Assembly: GCA_900765975.1 (NCBI GenBank)
Contig: CAAFTS010000001.1
Coordinates: 1-17,708 of the forward strand
DNA: 17,708 nt
Direction: 5' to 3'
From: Lachnospiraceae bacterium
Lineage (GTDB): Bacteria > Bacillota > Clostridia > Lachnospirales > Lachnospiraceae
A program made the translations under genes and the position numbers. Below, piece after piece: positions 6,827-15,295 of the stretch (position 1 is its first letter; each line of letters opens with the position of its first letter). The notes beneath the pieces are model-generated. The model did not search any database. It was not told the DNA's origin and was given only the letters and a program-made list of their open reading frames with translations.

Positions 6827-8458
6827 ATGAGTAAGAAGAAAAAAGCACTTTGGGGAATGCTTACGATGCTCAGTATTTTGATGCTGAGTGGAATGACAGT
6901 ATTTGCAGCGGAGGAAACTGCAGAATATGTGCCAAATCTGTATGCAACATTTTGGTCACTGATTCCGCCGGTTGTTGCAATTGTACTGGCATTAATTACA
7001 AAGGAAGTATATAGTTCTTTATTTATCGGAATTTTAATCGGCGGAGTTTTTTATTCGAATTTTCAATTTGAAGGAACGATACTTCACGTATTTCAGGATG
7101 GATTGGTAGGTTCTTTGACAAGCGAATATAATATGGGAATTCTGGTATTTCTTGTTGTGCTTGGTATCATGGTATGTATGATGAATAAGGCCGGGGGGTC
7201 TGCTGCATTCGGGCGCTGGGCAAGTGAACATATCAAAAGCCGAGTAGGAGCACAGTTGGCGACAATTTGTTTGGGTGTGTTGATTTTTATCGATGATTAT
7301 TTTAACTGTCTGACTGTAGGAAGCGTTATGCGGCCGGTTACAGACAAGCATAATGTTTCCAGAGCAAAACTGGCATATTTGATTGATGCTACGGCAGCTC
7401 CGGTTTGTATTATTGCACCGATTTCTTCTTGGGCGGCAGCAGTAACTGGATTTGTAGAGGGCGAGGATGGATTTTCAATTTTCCTGCGTGCAATTCCATT
7501 TAACTACTATGCGATTCTGACAATTGTGATGATGGTAACAATCGTAATTTTGAAAATGGATTATGGTTATATGAAAGTACATGAAACAAACGCAATTGCA
7601 GGTGATATTTATACAACACCGGATCGTCCGTATTCTAATGCGGAAGAATCTGTTGATGAGACAAAGGGAAGTGTAATCGATCTGATTTTCCCGGTGGCTG
7701 CTTTGATCGTTTGCTGCGTTATAGGTATGATCTATACGGGAGGATTTTTCGAAGGAGCTGGTTTTGTAGAAGCTTTTTCTTCCAGTGATGCATCTGTAGG
7801 ATTGATGTTAGGAAGTTTCTTTGCATTTGTAATCACTATTGTATTTTATGCGGTTCGAAAAGTACTCAGTTTTACAGATTCGATGGCTTGTGTTCCAGAA
7901 GGATTTAAGGCGATGGTACCGGCAATCCTGATTCTGACATTTGCATGGACTCTGAAAACGATGACAGACAGTCTGGGTGCAAAGGAGTTTGTAGCAGGAG
8001 TGGTAAATGGTGCAACAGGCGGCCTTTTGATTGTAATTCCGGCGCTTATTTTTGCAGTTGGCTGTTTCCTTGCCTTTGCAACAGGTACTTCATGGGGAAC
8101 GTTTGGTATATTGATACCGATTGTAGTAAATGTCTTTTCGGGAACAAATGAAACAATGATGATTATTTCTATTTCAGCTTGTATGGCTGGTGCTGTATGT
8201 GGAGATCATTGTTCTCCGATTTCCGATACAACGATTATGGCATCTGCAGGTGCACAATGTAATCATGTCAATCATGTTTCTACACAGCTTCCGTATGTAA
8301 TTACTGTGGCAGTTGTATCTGGTGTGACTTACTTATTAGCAGGTATCGTACAGAGTTTTGTTGGTACAGTAATGACAGCGGTCATTTGTCTTCCAGTCGG
8401 TATTGCGTTGATGATTGGTACATTATTAGTAATTCGCTCAGTTACAAAAAATAAATAA
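6827..8458 (+). CDS. NhaC-family Na+/H+ antiporter-like transporter, probable lysine transporter
   Basis: Multi-spanning membrane protein of 543 aa from the ATG at 6827. That start was chosen because AAAAGGAG (6811-6818) lies 8 bp upstream and because the frame upstream of it is riboswitch. NhaC-family landmarks include IDDYFN (155-160) with an acidic pair in a membrane segment, and GDHCSPISDTT (459-469). About eleven or twelve hydrophobic segments are present. Family members exchange Na+ for H+ or couple Na+ to organic substrates. Comparative genomics has linked L-box control to NhaC-type genes proposed as lysine transporters, and the same control here supports lysine as substrate (inference). 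The N terminus (KKKK, a hydrophobic stretch 7-26, then VFA-AEE) looks like a cleavable signal peptide, which is unusual for this family. The gene stands as a single transcription unit. Confidence 0.9.
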   Translation: MSKKKKALWGMLTMLSILMLSGMTVFAAEETAEYVPNLYATFWSLIPPVVAIVLALITKEVYSSLFIGILIGGVFYSNFQFEGTILHVFQDGLVGSLTSEYNMGILVFLVVLGIMVCMMNKAGGSAAFGRWASEHIKSRVGAQLATICLGVLIFIDDYFNCLTVGSVMRPVTDKHNVSRAKLAYLIDATAAPVCIIAPISSWAAAVTGFVEGEDGFSIFLRAIPFNYYAILTIVMMVTIVILKMDYGYMKVHETNAIAGDIYTTPDRPYSNAEESVDETKGSVIDLIFPVAALIVCCVIGMIYTGGFFEGAGFVEAFSSSDASVGLMLGSFFAFVITIVFYAVRKVLSFTDSMACVPEGFKAMVPAILILTFAWTLKTMTDSLGAKEFVAGVVNGATGGLLIVIPALIFAVGCFLAFATGTSWGTFGILIPIVVNVFSGTNETMMIISISACMAGAVCGDHCSPISDTTIMASAGAQCNHVNHVSTQLPYVITVAVVSGVTYLLAGIVQSFVGTVMTAVICLPVGIALMIGTLLVIRSVTKNK

Positions 8459-8484
8459 AAGTAGCGTTTTCCCTCTGCTTTTTG
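8457..8484 (+). terminator. Possible weak intrinsic terminator after the NhaC-family gene
   Basis: AAAAGTAG (8457-8464) can pair with CTGCTTTT (8475-8482), with one T.G pair, and the loop is 10 bases. The stem overlaps the stop codon and ends in a run of five Ts. The low G+C of the stem makes it weak. Its 3' arm also overlaps the -35 of the next promoter. Confidence 0.45.
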
Positions 8485-8510
8485 AAAGAAACACATAATC
8501 GTGTTATAGT
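8482..8510 (+). promoter_or_regulatory. Promoter of queH
   Basis: TTGAAA (8482-8487, 5/6) and TATAGT (8505-8510, 5/6) are separated by exactly 17 bp, about 60 bp before the queH ATG. The spacer holds the inverted repeat ACAC-ATAATC-GTGT (8491-8504), which may be incidental or an operator. Confidence 0.7.
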
Positions 8511-8572
8511 AAAAAGGCAGGGGGTTTTTAGTTTTATCAGGAAACCTTATTTGATGAGGAGAGAAGAACAAA

Positions 8573-9217
8573 ATGAATCAATCAAAGATTAATTATCAAA
8601 AAGTGTTAGAAAAGGAATTAGAAACAATAGAATGTGCAGGTTGTGTGCCAAAACTTTTACTTCATAGTTGTTGTGCACCATGCAGCAGTTATGTGTTGGA
8701 ATATTTATCATCATATTTTGAAATTACGGTGTTATATTACAATCCGAATATTTATCCTGAAAGTGAATATGAAAAACGAGTGCAGGAGCAGCAGGATTTG
8801 ATAAGGAATATTCCATGTAAGTATCCGATTTCTTTTTTGGAAGGAGTTTATGAGACGGGGCGGTTTTATGAGATGGCAAAGGGACTGGAAGAGATTCGAG
8901 AAGGGGGAGAGCGGTGTTTCCGGTGTTATGAAATGCGGCTTCGCGAAACGGCAAGGATCGCAGCTGAAGAGAAGTTTGACTACTTTACAACTACTTTGAG
9001 CATCAGTCCAATGAAGAATGCACAGAAGTTGAACGAACTGGGCGGGGAATTGGAGGAAGCATACGGTGTAAAATACTTGCATTCTGATTTTAAGAAGAAA
9101 AATGGATATAAACGTTCGATTGAATTGTCGGAAGAATATGGACTATATCGGCAGGATTATTGTGGATGTGTCTTTTCTCTTCAAGAAAGGCGCAGGCAAA
9201 AAGAGGAAGAAAAATAA
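8573..9217 (+). CDS. queH: Epoxyqueuosine reductase QueH
   Basis: Reduces epoxyqueuosine to queuosine in the wobble position of tRNAs with GUN anticodons, the last step of queuosine synthesis. It is the non-cobalamin alternative to QueG, common in anaerobes and Firmicutes. The 214-aa protein shows the family's cysteine pattern: SCCAPC (Cys33, 34, 37), CFRC (Cys115, 118) and CGC (Cys197, 199). The conserved stretches YYNPNIYPESEYEKR (55-69) and TTTLSISPMKNAQKL are also present; family members bind a [4Fe-4S] cluster and a second metal through such cysteines. A GAGGAGAG ribosome site (8556-8563) precedes the ATG. The gene has its own promoter, and no other queuosine genes are nearby. The Arg/Lys/Glu-rich C terminus (RRRQKEEEK) is an ordinary charged tail. 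Confidence 0.94.
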   Translation: MNQSKINYQKVLEKELETIECAGCVPKLLLHSCCAPCSSYVLEYLSSYFEITVLYYNPNIYPESEYEKRVQEQQDLIRNIPCKYPISFLEGVYETGRFYEMAKGLEEIREGGERCFRCYEMRLRETARIAAEEKFDYFTTTLSISPMKNAQKLNELGGELEEAYGVKYLHSDFKKKNGYKRSIELSEEYGLYRQDYCGCVFSLQERRRQKEEEK

Positions 9218-9233
9218 AAAACGATGGTTTACA

Positions 9234-9261
9234 TTCACACATTACTGTGATAAACTATAAC
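9234..9261 (+). promoter_or_regulatory. Candidate promoter of argH
   Basis: TTCACA (9234-9239, 5/6) and TATAAC (9256-9261, 5/6) are 16 bp apart and about 38 bp before the argH start. The small inverted repeat TCACA/TGTGA (9235-9239 and 9246-9250) overlaps the -35 and spacer. No clear ARG-box operator was recognised. Confidence 0.5.
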
Positions 9262-9298
9262 GAACTAAAAGTTACTTACAGAAAAGAGGAAAATGAAG

Positions 9299-10678
9299 AT
9301 GGCACAGTTATGGGGAGGCCGTTTCACAAAGGAAACAGACCAGCTGGTTTATCAGTTTAATGCATCCATTTCTTTTGATCAGCGGTTTTATAAACAGGAT
9401 ATCCGAGGCAGTATTGCTCATGTTACGATGTTAGAAAAACAAGGAATACTGACAACGGAAGAGAAGAACCAGATTGTGGAAGGTTTAGAATCAATCAAAA
9501 GAGATGTAGAGAATGGAACACTAGAGATTACAGATAAGTATGAAGATATTCATAGTTTTGTGGAGGCGAATCTGATTGATCGAATCGGTGATGCAGGAAA
9601 AAAGCTGCATACAGGACGAAGCAGAAATGATCAGGTAGCGCTGGATATGAAACTATATACGAGAGATGAAGTCTTGGAATTGGATCATCTTTTGAAACAG
9701 CTTTTGGAAGAACTACTTAAATTGATGAAAGAGAATTTGAACACATATATGCCGGGATTTACACATTTGCAGAAGGCACAGCCAATTACTTTGGCGCATC
9801 ATTTAGGTGCATATTTTGAAATGTTCAAAAGAGATCGTTCCCGGATGAAGGATATCTATAATAGGATGAATACATGTCCACTCGGTTCTGGTGCACTTGC
9901 AGGGACAACCTATCCATTGGATCGGAAGTATACGGCAGAGCTGCTTGGGTTCGATGGACCTACATTGAATAGCATGGATTCAGTAGCTGACAGAGATTAT
10001 CTGATTGAACTTTTGTCTGCGATGTCTACGATTATGATGCATTTGAGCAGATTTTCAGAGGAAATTATTATCTGGAACTCCAATGAATATCAATTTGTAG
10101 AATTAGATGATGCTTATAGTACCGGAAGCAGTATCATGCCTCAGAAAAAGAATCCAGATATTGCAGAACTGGTGCGTGGAAAAACAGGACGTGTATATGG
10201 GGCTTTGATGTCTCTTTTGACAACGATGAAGGGGATTCCGCTTGCTTACAACAAAGATATGCAGGAGGACAAGGAATTTGCCTTTGACGCAATTGATACG
10301 ACAAAGGGGTGTCTGGCGTTATTTACAGGAATGATCGCAACGATGAAGTTTAATCCGGTAAAAATGGAAAAGAGTGCGAAAAATGGCTTTACAAATGCAA
10401 CAGATGCGGCAGATTATCTGGTGAATCATGGAGTACCGTTCCGAGATGCGCATGGAATTGTGGGACAGCTGGTGTTGTATTGTATAGAGAAGAATATGGC
10501 GCTGGATGATATGACTCTGGAAGAATTTCAGGCTATTTCGCCGGTATTTAAATCAGATATATACGATGCAATCAGCATGGAGACTTGTGTAAAGATGCGG
10601 AATACCATTGGAGCACCAGGACAGGAAGCTATGCGAAAGGTGATCGCAGAGGAAGAGGCATATTTGAAAGAACTGTAG
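9299..10678 (+). CDS. argH: Argininosuccinate lyase
   Basis: Cytoplasmic enzyme that splits argininosuccinate into arginine and fumarate, the last step of arginine synthesis. From the ATG at 9299 the protein is 459 aa, a typical ArgH length, and opens with the usual MAQLWGGRF. An in-frame ATG at 9293 would leave only 2 bp to the AGAGGA ribosome site (9285-9290), whereas 9299 leaves 8, so the later one is preferred. Fumarase/aspartase-superfamily landmarks are all present: HTGRSRNDQ near residue 107, THLQKAQP near 158, and the signature [11 protein letters not shown] (276-286), whose Ser277/278 lie on the catalytic loop. No argG is adjacent; argG, which acts one step earlier, must be elsewhere. 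No terminator is obvious in the 88 bp before asd, so read-through is possible. Confidence 0.96.
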   Translation: MAQLWGGRFTKETDQLVYQFNASISFDQRFYKQDIRGSIAHVTMLEKQGILTTEEKNQIVEGLESIKRDVENGTLEITDKYEDIHSFVEANLIDRIGDAGKKLHTGRSRNDQVALDMKLYTRDEVLELDHLLKQLLEELLKLMKENLNTYMPGFTHLQKAQPITLAHHLGAYFEMFKRDRSRMKDIYNRMNTCPLGSGALAGTTYPLDRKYTAELLGFDGPTLNSMDSVADRDYLIELLSAMSTIMMHLSRFSEEIIIWNSNEYQFVELDDAYSTGSSIMPQKKNPDIAELVRGKTGRVYGALMSLLTTMKGIPLAYNKDMQEDKEFAFDAIDTTKGCLALFTGMIATMKFNPVKMEKSAKNGFTNATDAADYLVNHGVPFRDAHGIVGQLVLYCIEKNMALDDMTLEEFQAISPVFKSDIYDAISMETCVKMRNTIGAPGQEAMRKVIAEEEAYLKEL

Positions 10679-10766
10679 AAGTTTATCGAGTGATGAGTTA
10701 TGGTGAAAATATATAAATTCGCCTATACAGAACTGAGAAGAGATTTAGAAAGTGAGGAAGGAAGAG

Positions 10767-11852
10767 ATGGAGAAGAAGTTAAGAGTTGGTATTTTAGGAG
10801 CAACAGGAATGGTAGGACAGAGATTTATTTCTCTGCTTGAGAATCATCCATGGTTTGAAGTGGTAACGGTAGCGGCAAGTCCGCGGTCTGCCGGAAAAAC
10901 ATACGAAGAAGCAGTGGGAAATCGTTGGAAAATGACAACTCCGATGCCGGAAGGTGTTAAGGAGCTGGTTGTTTTAAATGTAAATGAAGTAGAGAAGGTA
11001 GCCGCTACAGTAGATTTTGTTTTTAGTGCAGTGGACATGACGAAAGAGGAAATCAAAGCAATAGAAGAAGCGTATGCTAAAACTGAAACACCGGTTGTAT
11101 CGAATAACAGTGCTCATCGCTGGACACCGGATGTTCCGATGGTTGTTCCGGAAATCAATGTGGAGCATTTTGAGATTATTGAAGCTCAGAAGAAACGTCT
11201 GGGAACCACACGTGGATTTATTGCGGTAAAACCAAACTGCTCAATCCAGAGTTATACACCATGTTTGGCTGCATGGAAGGAGTTTGGACCAAAAGAAGTT
11301 GTAGCGACAACATATCAAGCGATTTCAGGAGCAGGAAAAACATTTAAAGACTGGCCGGAGATGGTGGAAAATATCATTCCGTACATCGGAGGCGAGGAAG
11401 AAAAGAGTGAACAGGAGCCATTGCGTGTACTCGGTACAGTTGGAGATGGTGAAATTGTGAAGGCGGAGGCGCCGAAGATTACATGTCAGTGTATTCGCGT
11501 TCCGGTGTTGAATGGTCACACAGCAGCTGTGTTTATTAATTTTGAGAAAAAGCCGACGAAGGAAGAATTGATTGACAGATTAGTTCATTTTAAAGGATTT
11601 CCACAAGAAGCAGGACTTCCAAGCGCTCCGAAACAGTTTGTTCAGTATTTGGAAGACTGTGATCGTCCGCAGGTAAAACTGGATGTAGATTATGAAAACG
11701 GTATGGGAGTTACCATTGGCCGTTTGAGAGAAGATTCTATGTTTGATTTTAAGTTTGTAGGTTTGTCCCACAATACAATTCGCGGAGCAGCAGGTGGTGC
11801 GGTTCTCTGTGCAGAGGCATTGACAGCAAAAGGCTATATCAAACAGAAATAA
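10767..11852 (+). CDS. asd: Aspartate-semialdehyde dehydrogenase (archaeal/fungal-type)
   Basis: Reduces aspartyl phosphate to aspartate semialdehyde with NADPH, the branch point to lysine, threonine and methionine. The product is 361 aa from the ATG at 10767. A GTG at 10752 in frame adds only five charged residues and overlaps the likely ribosome site GAGGAAGGA (10754-10762), so the ATG is preferred. The nucleotide-binding loop GATGMVGQ (11-18) opens the protein. The catalytic Cys158 lies in KPNCSIQS and the likely acid/base His251 in NGHTAAV. SGAGKTFKDWPEM and the C-terminal GLSHNTIRGAAGGAVL point to the archaeal/yeast-like subgroup rather than the E. coli type. A strong terminator follows. 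The threonine synthase gene of the same pathway lies about 4 kb downstream, in a different operon. Confidence 0.95.
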   Translation: MEKKLRVGILGATGMVGQRFISLLENHPWFEVVTVAASPRSAGKTYEEAVGNRWKMTTPMPEGVKELVVLNVNEVEKVAATVDFVFSAVDMTKEEIKAIEEAYAKTETPVVSNNSAHRWTPDVPMVVPEINVEHFEIIEAQKKRLGTTRGFIAVKPNCSIQSYTPCLAAWKEFGPKEVVATTYQAISGAGKTFKDWPEMVENIIPYIGGEEEKSEQEPLRVLGTVGDGEIVKAEAPKITCQCIRVPVLNGHTAAVFINFEKKPTKEELIDRLVHFKGFPQEAGLPSAPKQFVQYLEDCDRPQVKLDVDYENGMGVTIGRLREDSMFDFKFVGLSHNTIRGAAGGAVLCAEALTAKGYIKQK

Positions 11853-11907
11853 TTCAAGTAGACAGGATTTGTTGAGAAAGTAATAAGGCAAAATAAACAA
11901 TGCAAAG

Positions 11908-11966
11908 AAAGGCTGATTTTTCGGTATTTATGTTTTATATAAATGCGAAAAGATCAGTCTTTTTTT
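11908..11966 (+). terminator. Strong intrinsic terminator after asd
   Basis: AAAGGCTGATTTTTCG (11908-11923) pairs with the segment 11946-11962 over 16 bp, with one bulged G and one G.T pair. Part of the loop can pair further (ATTTAT with ATAAAT). Seven Ts (11960-11966) close it. It separates asd from the adhesin unit. Confidence 0.9.
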
Positions 11967-11999
11967 AAAAATGATTTGAGATTTTGTGTAATTCGTACA

Positions 12000-12028
12000 T
12001 TGACAAAAGTCCGGTGGAAAGATATGAT
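12000..12028 (+). promoter_or_regulatory. Strong promoter of the adhesin gene
   Basis: A perfect TTGACA (12000-12005), a 17-bp spacer and TATGAT (12023-12028, 5/6) form the best promoter in the window. Transcription would start near 12034-12036, leaving a leader of about 155 bases before the ATG at 12190. Confidence 0.8.
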
Positions 12029-12032
12029 CTAG

Positions 12033-12097
12033 ATACTCGTCTAAGGACACATCTTTTATTCTTTGAGAGTTTCATCTCAATATCCAAAACGAGTGAT
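12033..12097 (+). promoter_or_regulatory. Structured 5' leader of the adhesin mRNA, unidentified
   Basis: ATACTCGT (12033-12040) pairs with ACGAGTGAT (12089-12097) over 8 bp with one bulged G, closing a domain that begins at the predicted transcript start. Inside it, TTGAGA (12063-12068) and TCTCAA (12075-12080) form a perfect hairpin with a 6-base loop, and GGA (12044-12046) could pair with TCC (12083-12085). ACATC within the domain could instead pair with GATGT just past the closing helix, so two folds are possible. A 10-bp palindrome GTTGTACAAC follows at 12098-12107. I do not recognise a known riboswitch class. The rest of the 337-bp gene-free stretch (11853-12189) holds only the asd terminator, the promoter and a purine-rich run to the ribosome site. 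Confidence 0.4.
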
Positions 12098-12189
12098 GTT
12101 GTACAACAGGAGAAAACTGGAAGAAAGGGGGAACGGCAAACAAAGCGTGGTGTTTTTTCGGTAGGGAAAAAGAAAATAGAAGGAGTTTT

Positions 12190-13932
12190 ATGGGAAATAC
12201 TGAAAAGAAAAGATTGAAAAATATTGTAGGTATAGCAGCAGTGCTGCTTATTTTGTGGTGCCTGTTTCTTTCAGGTGCTTCAGGATTGAATGTGTGTGCA
12301 AAGGAAACATCAGCAAGCATTACAGCGAAGGCTTTGACCGGTGAAGAAATACAAGGTGGATATGACACCTGGAGATTTGATGTCAAACACAATGAGAGAA
12401 CGTATTTGGGGTTTTGTGCACAGAAGGGGCTGGACAGCGCATCTTCCGGAACTTTTGCCTGTAAGGAAATCCAAAATGATCGTTTAAAAGCTGTCTTGCT
12501 TGTATCTTTTGGATCTCCTTTTCAAAATCTTTCGTGGTGGACAAATGTAAATAAAACGCAATGGATCGATGTAATGCATGGCACAATTACTTATGCATAT
12601 ACCGGAGATCGAGTGATGTATGATGAAAACGGAGGAATTGGGTATATTACATATTTTGATACTGTAAAAGCAGAAGAACTGGCAAATGCAATTTATTCTG
12701 CTTTTGCTCCGGGAATATTGGGTTCTTATAAGATGTATCTGGGGATAAATCCGGATGCGTCCCAGCAAGATGTGATTTGGCTGGAGGGGTATGGAAAAAT
12801 CCAACTGCAAAAAGTTGACCAGGATACAGGCGAAGGAATTGCGCAGGGAGATGCCGTACTGGAAGGCGCCATATATGATATTTTTCTAAAGTCTGCATAT
12901 CGGAAAGGAGATGGAACAGAGTCGGAGTCTTATCAAGGAAGCATGATTACAGATTCTGCAGGACGTGCAGTCAGTGAGATTTTGCCTTTGGGATCCTATT
13001 TTGTCAAAGAGCGTCAGCCCAGTGAGGGATATCTATTAGATCCTAATCTTTATGAGGTGACGATATCGGAGAAAAGTAAAGCGGAAGATGTTTTTACGGA
13101 AGCGATTGTGAGCAGGGAAAAGGTAATAGACAGAACAGTAAGAGTTGTAAAGGTCGATGCTGATACTGGAAAGGTAATTCCATTGAAAAATACACAATTT
13201 CGATTGTTGGATGAAGAGCGAAATCCTTTGTTCTTTTCGATAGAAGGAGAAACGGAAAAGACAGATGTTTTTCAGACAGATGAATCTGGTGAATGGACCT
13301 TTCCAATCCGATTGGTTTATGGAACGTATTATCTGGAAGAAGTACAGGCGCCGAATGGATATCTAAAAGGGGAATTGCTGGAATTTGAAATTCGAGAAAC
13401 AGATTCAGAAGAAAATCCGCTTACAATTCAGTATGCAGATGAGAATGTGATGGGGAAGGTTGTGATTACAAAAGTTTGCAAAGAGACACAGAAAAAATTA
13501 GACGGAGCAGTTTTTGAAATATGTGCGGCAGAGGATATTGTAACACCAGACGGAACTTTAAGACTGAAAAAAGGTGAGAAGGCAGATGAGGTGACAACTC
13601 AGGATGGAGTGGCTGTTTCAAAGAAACTATTTTTGGGAGTTTATGAAATACGAGAGAAGAAACAGCCGTTGGGATTTATGTTGGATCCCAAAAAGTATCT
13701 TGTAAAATTAGAGTATCAAGATCAGTTGACATCAGTAGTGACAGGAGAAATTACGATTGAAAATCAGTTGGAGGAGATTCCGGAAGAGCCGGATCAAGAG
13801 ACTCCGGTGAAAAAGGAAATTGTGAAAAAGGCAGTTCAAACTGGAGATATAGTGCCGAAACAATTCTATCTTAGTGTGACACTGTCTATAATGTCTGGTT
13901 TATTCTTTCTGTTAAAAAAAGCGGGAAAATAA
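12190..13932 (+). CDS. Thioester-domain, SpaA/Cna-B-repeat surface adhesin with non-LPXTG sorting signal
   Basis: Secreted, wall-associated protein of 580 aa, probably an adhesin. Residues 1-37 form a signal peptide (basic start, hydrophobic 12-30, VCA before KE). Residues about 45-200 look like a thioester domain: Cys76 in YLGFCAQKG, and Gln193 four residues before Trp197 in QQDVIW, matching the TQxAIW pattern; such domains can bond covalently to host surfaces. Three SpaA/Cna-B domains follow at about 203-300, 318-410 and 423-525. Each has a first-strand Lys (208, 321, 428) and a YxxxE motif (Glu274, 384, 489) as expected for internal isopeptide bonds. The end has VQTGD (549-553), a hydrophobic segment about 561-576 and KKAGK, a sorting signal without Pro at the usual place. 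AGAAGGAG (12178-12185) precedes the ATG. No sortase or pilin partner is adjacent. It stands between two terminators as a single gene. Confidence 0.85.
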   Translation: MGNTEKKRLKNIVGIAAVLLILWCLFLSGASGLNVCAKETSASITAKALTGEEIQGGYDTWRFDVKHNERTYLGFCAQKGLDSASSGTFACKEIQNDRLKAVLLVSFGSPFQNLSWWTNVNKTQWIDVMHGTITYAYTGDRVMYDENGGIGYITYFDTVKAEELANAIYSAFAPGILGSYKMYLGINPDASQQDVIWLEGYGKIQLQKVDQDTGEGIAQGDAVLEGAIYDIFLKSAYRKGDGTESESYQGSMITDSAGRAVSEILPLGSYFVKERQPSEGYLLDPNLYEVTISEKSKAEDVFTEAIVSREKVIDRTVRVVKVDADTGKVIPLKNTQFRLLDEERNPLFFSIEGETEKTDVFQTDESGEWTFPIRLVYGTYYLEEVQAPNGYLKGELLEFEIRETDSEENPLTIQYADENVMGKVVITKVCKETQKKLDGAVFEICAAEDIVTPDGTLRLKKGEKADEVTTQDGVAVSKKLFLGVYEIREKKQPLGFMLDPKKYLVKLEYQDQLTSVVTGEITIENQLEEIPEEPDQETPVKKEIVKKAVQTGDIVPKQFYLSVTLSIMSGLFFLLKKAGK

Positions 13933-13964
13933 GAAAAGAAGATAATATCCATCTCTTTTCTTTC
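13932..13964 (+). terminator. Probable intrinsic terminator after the adhesin gene
   Basis: AGAAAAGAAGAT (13932-13943) pairs with ATCTCTTTTCT (13951-13961) over 11 bp with one bulged A and a 7-base loop. The following run is TTC, so the U tract is poor. It overlaps the stop codon. Because the stem is mostly A/T, its strength is uncertain. Confidence 0.5.
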
Positions 13965-14017
13965 ACGATTTATTGTGTTAAAATGTCAAGCATAGATTGA
14001 ATAAGGAGGGTGTCACT

Positions 14018-15295
14018 ATGGGAATGACAATGACGCAGAAAATATTGGCTGCACATGCAGGGCTTGATTCTGTTGTGGCAGGTCAGTTGATAGAGGCAAA
14101 ACTGGATGTAGTAATGGCAAATGATATTACCGGGCCGATGGCATTGCCTATTTTTAGAGAAATGGCAGAGCAGGTATATGATCGGGATAAGGTAGTGTTA
14201 GTGCCAGATCATTTTACACCAAATAAGGATATCAAGTCTGCGGAAAATTCCAAAGCGATTCGGGAATTTGCCAGAGAACAAGGATTGACATGGTATTTTG
14301 AACAGGGAAAATCAGGTGTGGAACATGCAATTCTTCCGGAAGCCGGAGTAGTTGCAGCCGGGGAATGCATTATAGGGGCAGATTCTCACACCTGTACATA
14401 CGGAGCATTAGGAGCATTTTCTACGGGGGTTGGAACAACAGATATTGCAACCGGAATGGCGACCGGAGAGTTGTGGTTTAAAGTTCCGAGTGCGATTCAG
14501 TTTGTGCTGACAGGAAAACCGGGACTATATGTAAGCGGTAAGGATATTATTATTCACATCATAGGTAAAATTGGTGTGGATGGTGCCTTGTATAAATCCA
14601 TGGAATTTACTGGAGAAGGAATTGCCAATCTATCGATGGATGACCGCTTTACAATGGCGAATATGGCGATTGAAGCCGGAGCGAAGAATGGAATCTTCCC
14701 GGTAGATGAATGTGCAGAGCAGTATTTGAAGGAACATACGAAAAAGGAATACCGTATTTATACGGCAGATGAAGATGCAGAATATGATGAGATTGTAGAA
14801 ATTGATTTGTCGAAAGTGCGTCCTACCGTTGCTTTTCCGCATCTTCCGGGGAATGCAAAAACCATTGATGAGATAGAAGCGATGGAGCCGATTAAGATTC
14901 AGCAGGTAGTAATTGGTTCCTGTACCAATGGGCGAATCGAGGATATGAGAAAGGCAGCAGCGATTCTGAAAGGACATACAGTGCATGAGGATGTACGTGT
15001 GATGGTGATTCCGGCAACGCAGAAGATTTATAAGCAGTGTATAGCGGAAGGATTGCTGGATATTTTTGTAGATGCAGGTTGCGCTGTGAATACTCCGAGC
15101 TGTGGTCCATGCATGGGCGGTCATATGGGAGTTATGGCTGCAGGAGAGAAGTGTGTATCAACTACAAATCGGAATTTTGTTGGCAGAATGGGACATGTAG
15201 ATTCTTTGATCTATCTTGCGTCACCGGAAGTAGCGGCGGCAAGTGCGATTGCAGGTTATATTGCAAATCCAGAGAAAGCAGGTGAACAAGCATGA
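14018..15295 (+). CDS. leuC: 3-isopropylmalate dehydratase, large subunit
   Basis: Catalytic [4Fe-4S] subunit that isomerises 2- and 3-isopropylmalate in leucine synthesis, working with LeuD. From the ATG at 14018 it is 425 aa, the short (archaeal/type 2) LeuC form rather than the roughly 466-aa E. coli form. AAGGAGGG (14003-14010) lies 7 bp upstream of this ATG; an in-frame TTG at 13997 precedes that site and is rejected. Cluster ligands are Cys302 in GSCTNGR and Cys362 and Cys365 in [21 protein letters not shown] is the usual aconitase-family stretch. The stop overlaps the leuD ATG (ATGA), so translation is coupled. leuA and leuB are not next to it, so a related dehydratase role (for example homoaconitate or dimethylmalate) cannot be fully excluded. 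A TAAAAT at 13979-13984 may be its -10, without a good -35. Confidence 0.93.
   Translation: MGMTMTQKILAAHAGLDSVVAGQLIEAKLDVVMANDITGPMALPIFREMAEQVYDRDKVVLVPDHFTPNKDIKSAENSKAIREFAREQGLTWYFEQGKSGVEHAILPEAGVVAAGECIIGADSHTCTYGALGAFSTGVGTTDIATGMATGELWFKVPSAIQFVLTGKPGLYVSGKDIIIHIIGKIGVDGALYKSMEFTGEGIANLSMDDRFTMANMAIEAGAKNGIFPVDECAEQYLKEHTKKEYRIYTADEDAEYDEIVEIDLSKVRPTVAFPHLPGNAKTIDEIEAMEPIKIQQVVIGSCTNGRIEDMRKAAAILKGHTVHEDVRVMVIPATQKIYKQCIAEGLLDIFVDAGCAVNTPSCGPCMGGHMGVMAAGEKCVSTTNRNFVGRMGHVDSLIYLASPEVAAASAIAGYIANPEKAGEQA

Noticed and set aside
11984..12217. A 77-residue open frame on the + strand before the adhesin
   Set aside because: It starts upstream of the strong promoter, has no ribosome site, spans the structured leader and overlaps the true adhesin start in another frame.
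12290..12305. A lipoprotein lipobox around Cys36 of the adhesin
   Set aside because: The residues before the cysteine (LNV) do not fit the lipobox consensus, and a normal signal peptidase site VCA before KE is present.
14630..15124. A 164-residue open frame antisense to leuC
   Set aside because: It is a reverse-strand shadow of a well conserved gene, has no ribosome site and its sequence has no recognisable domain.
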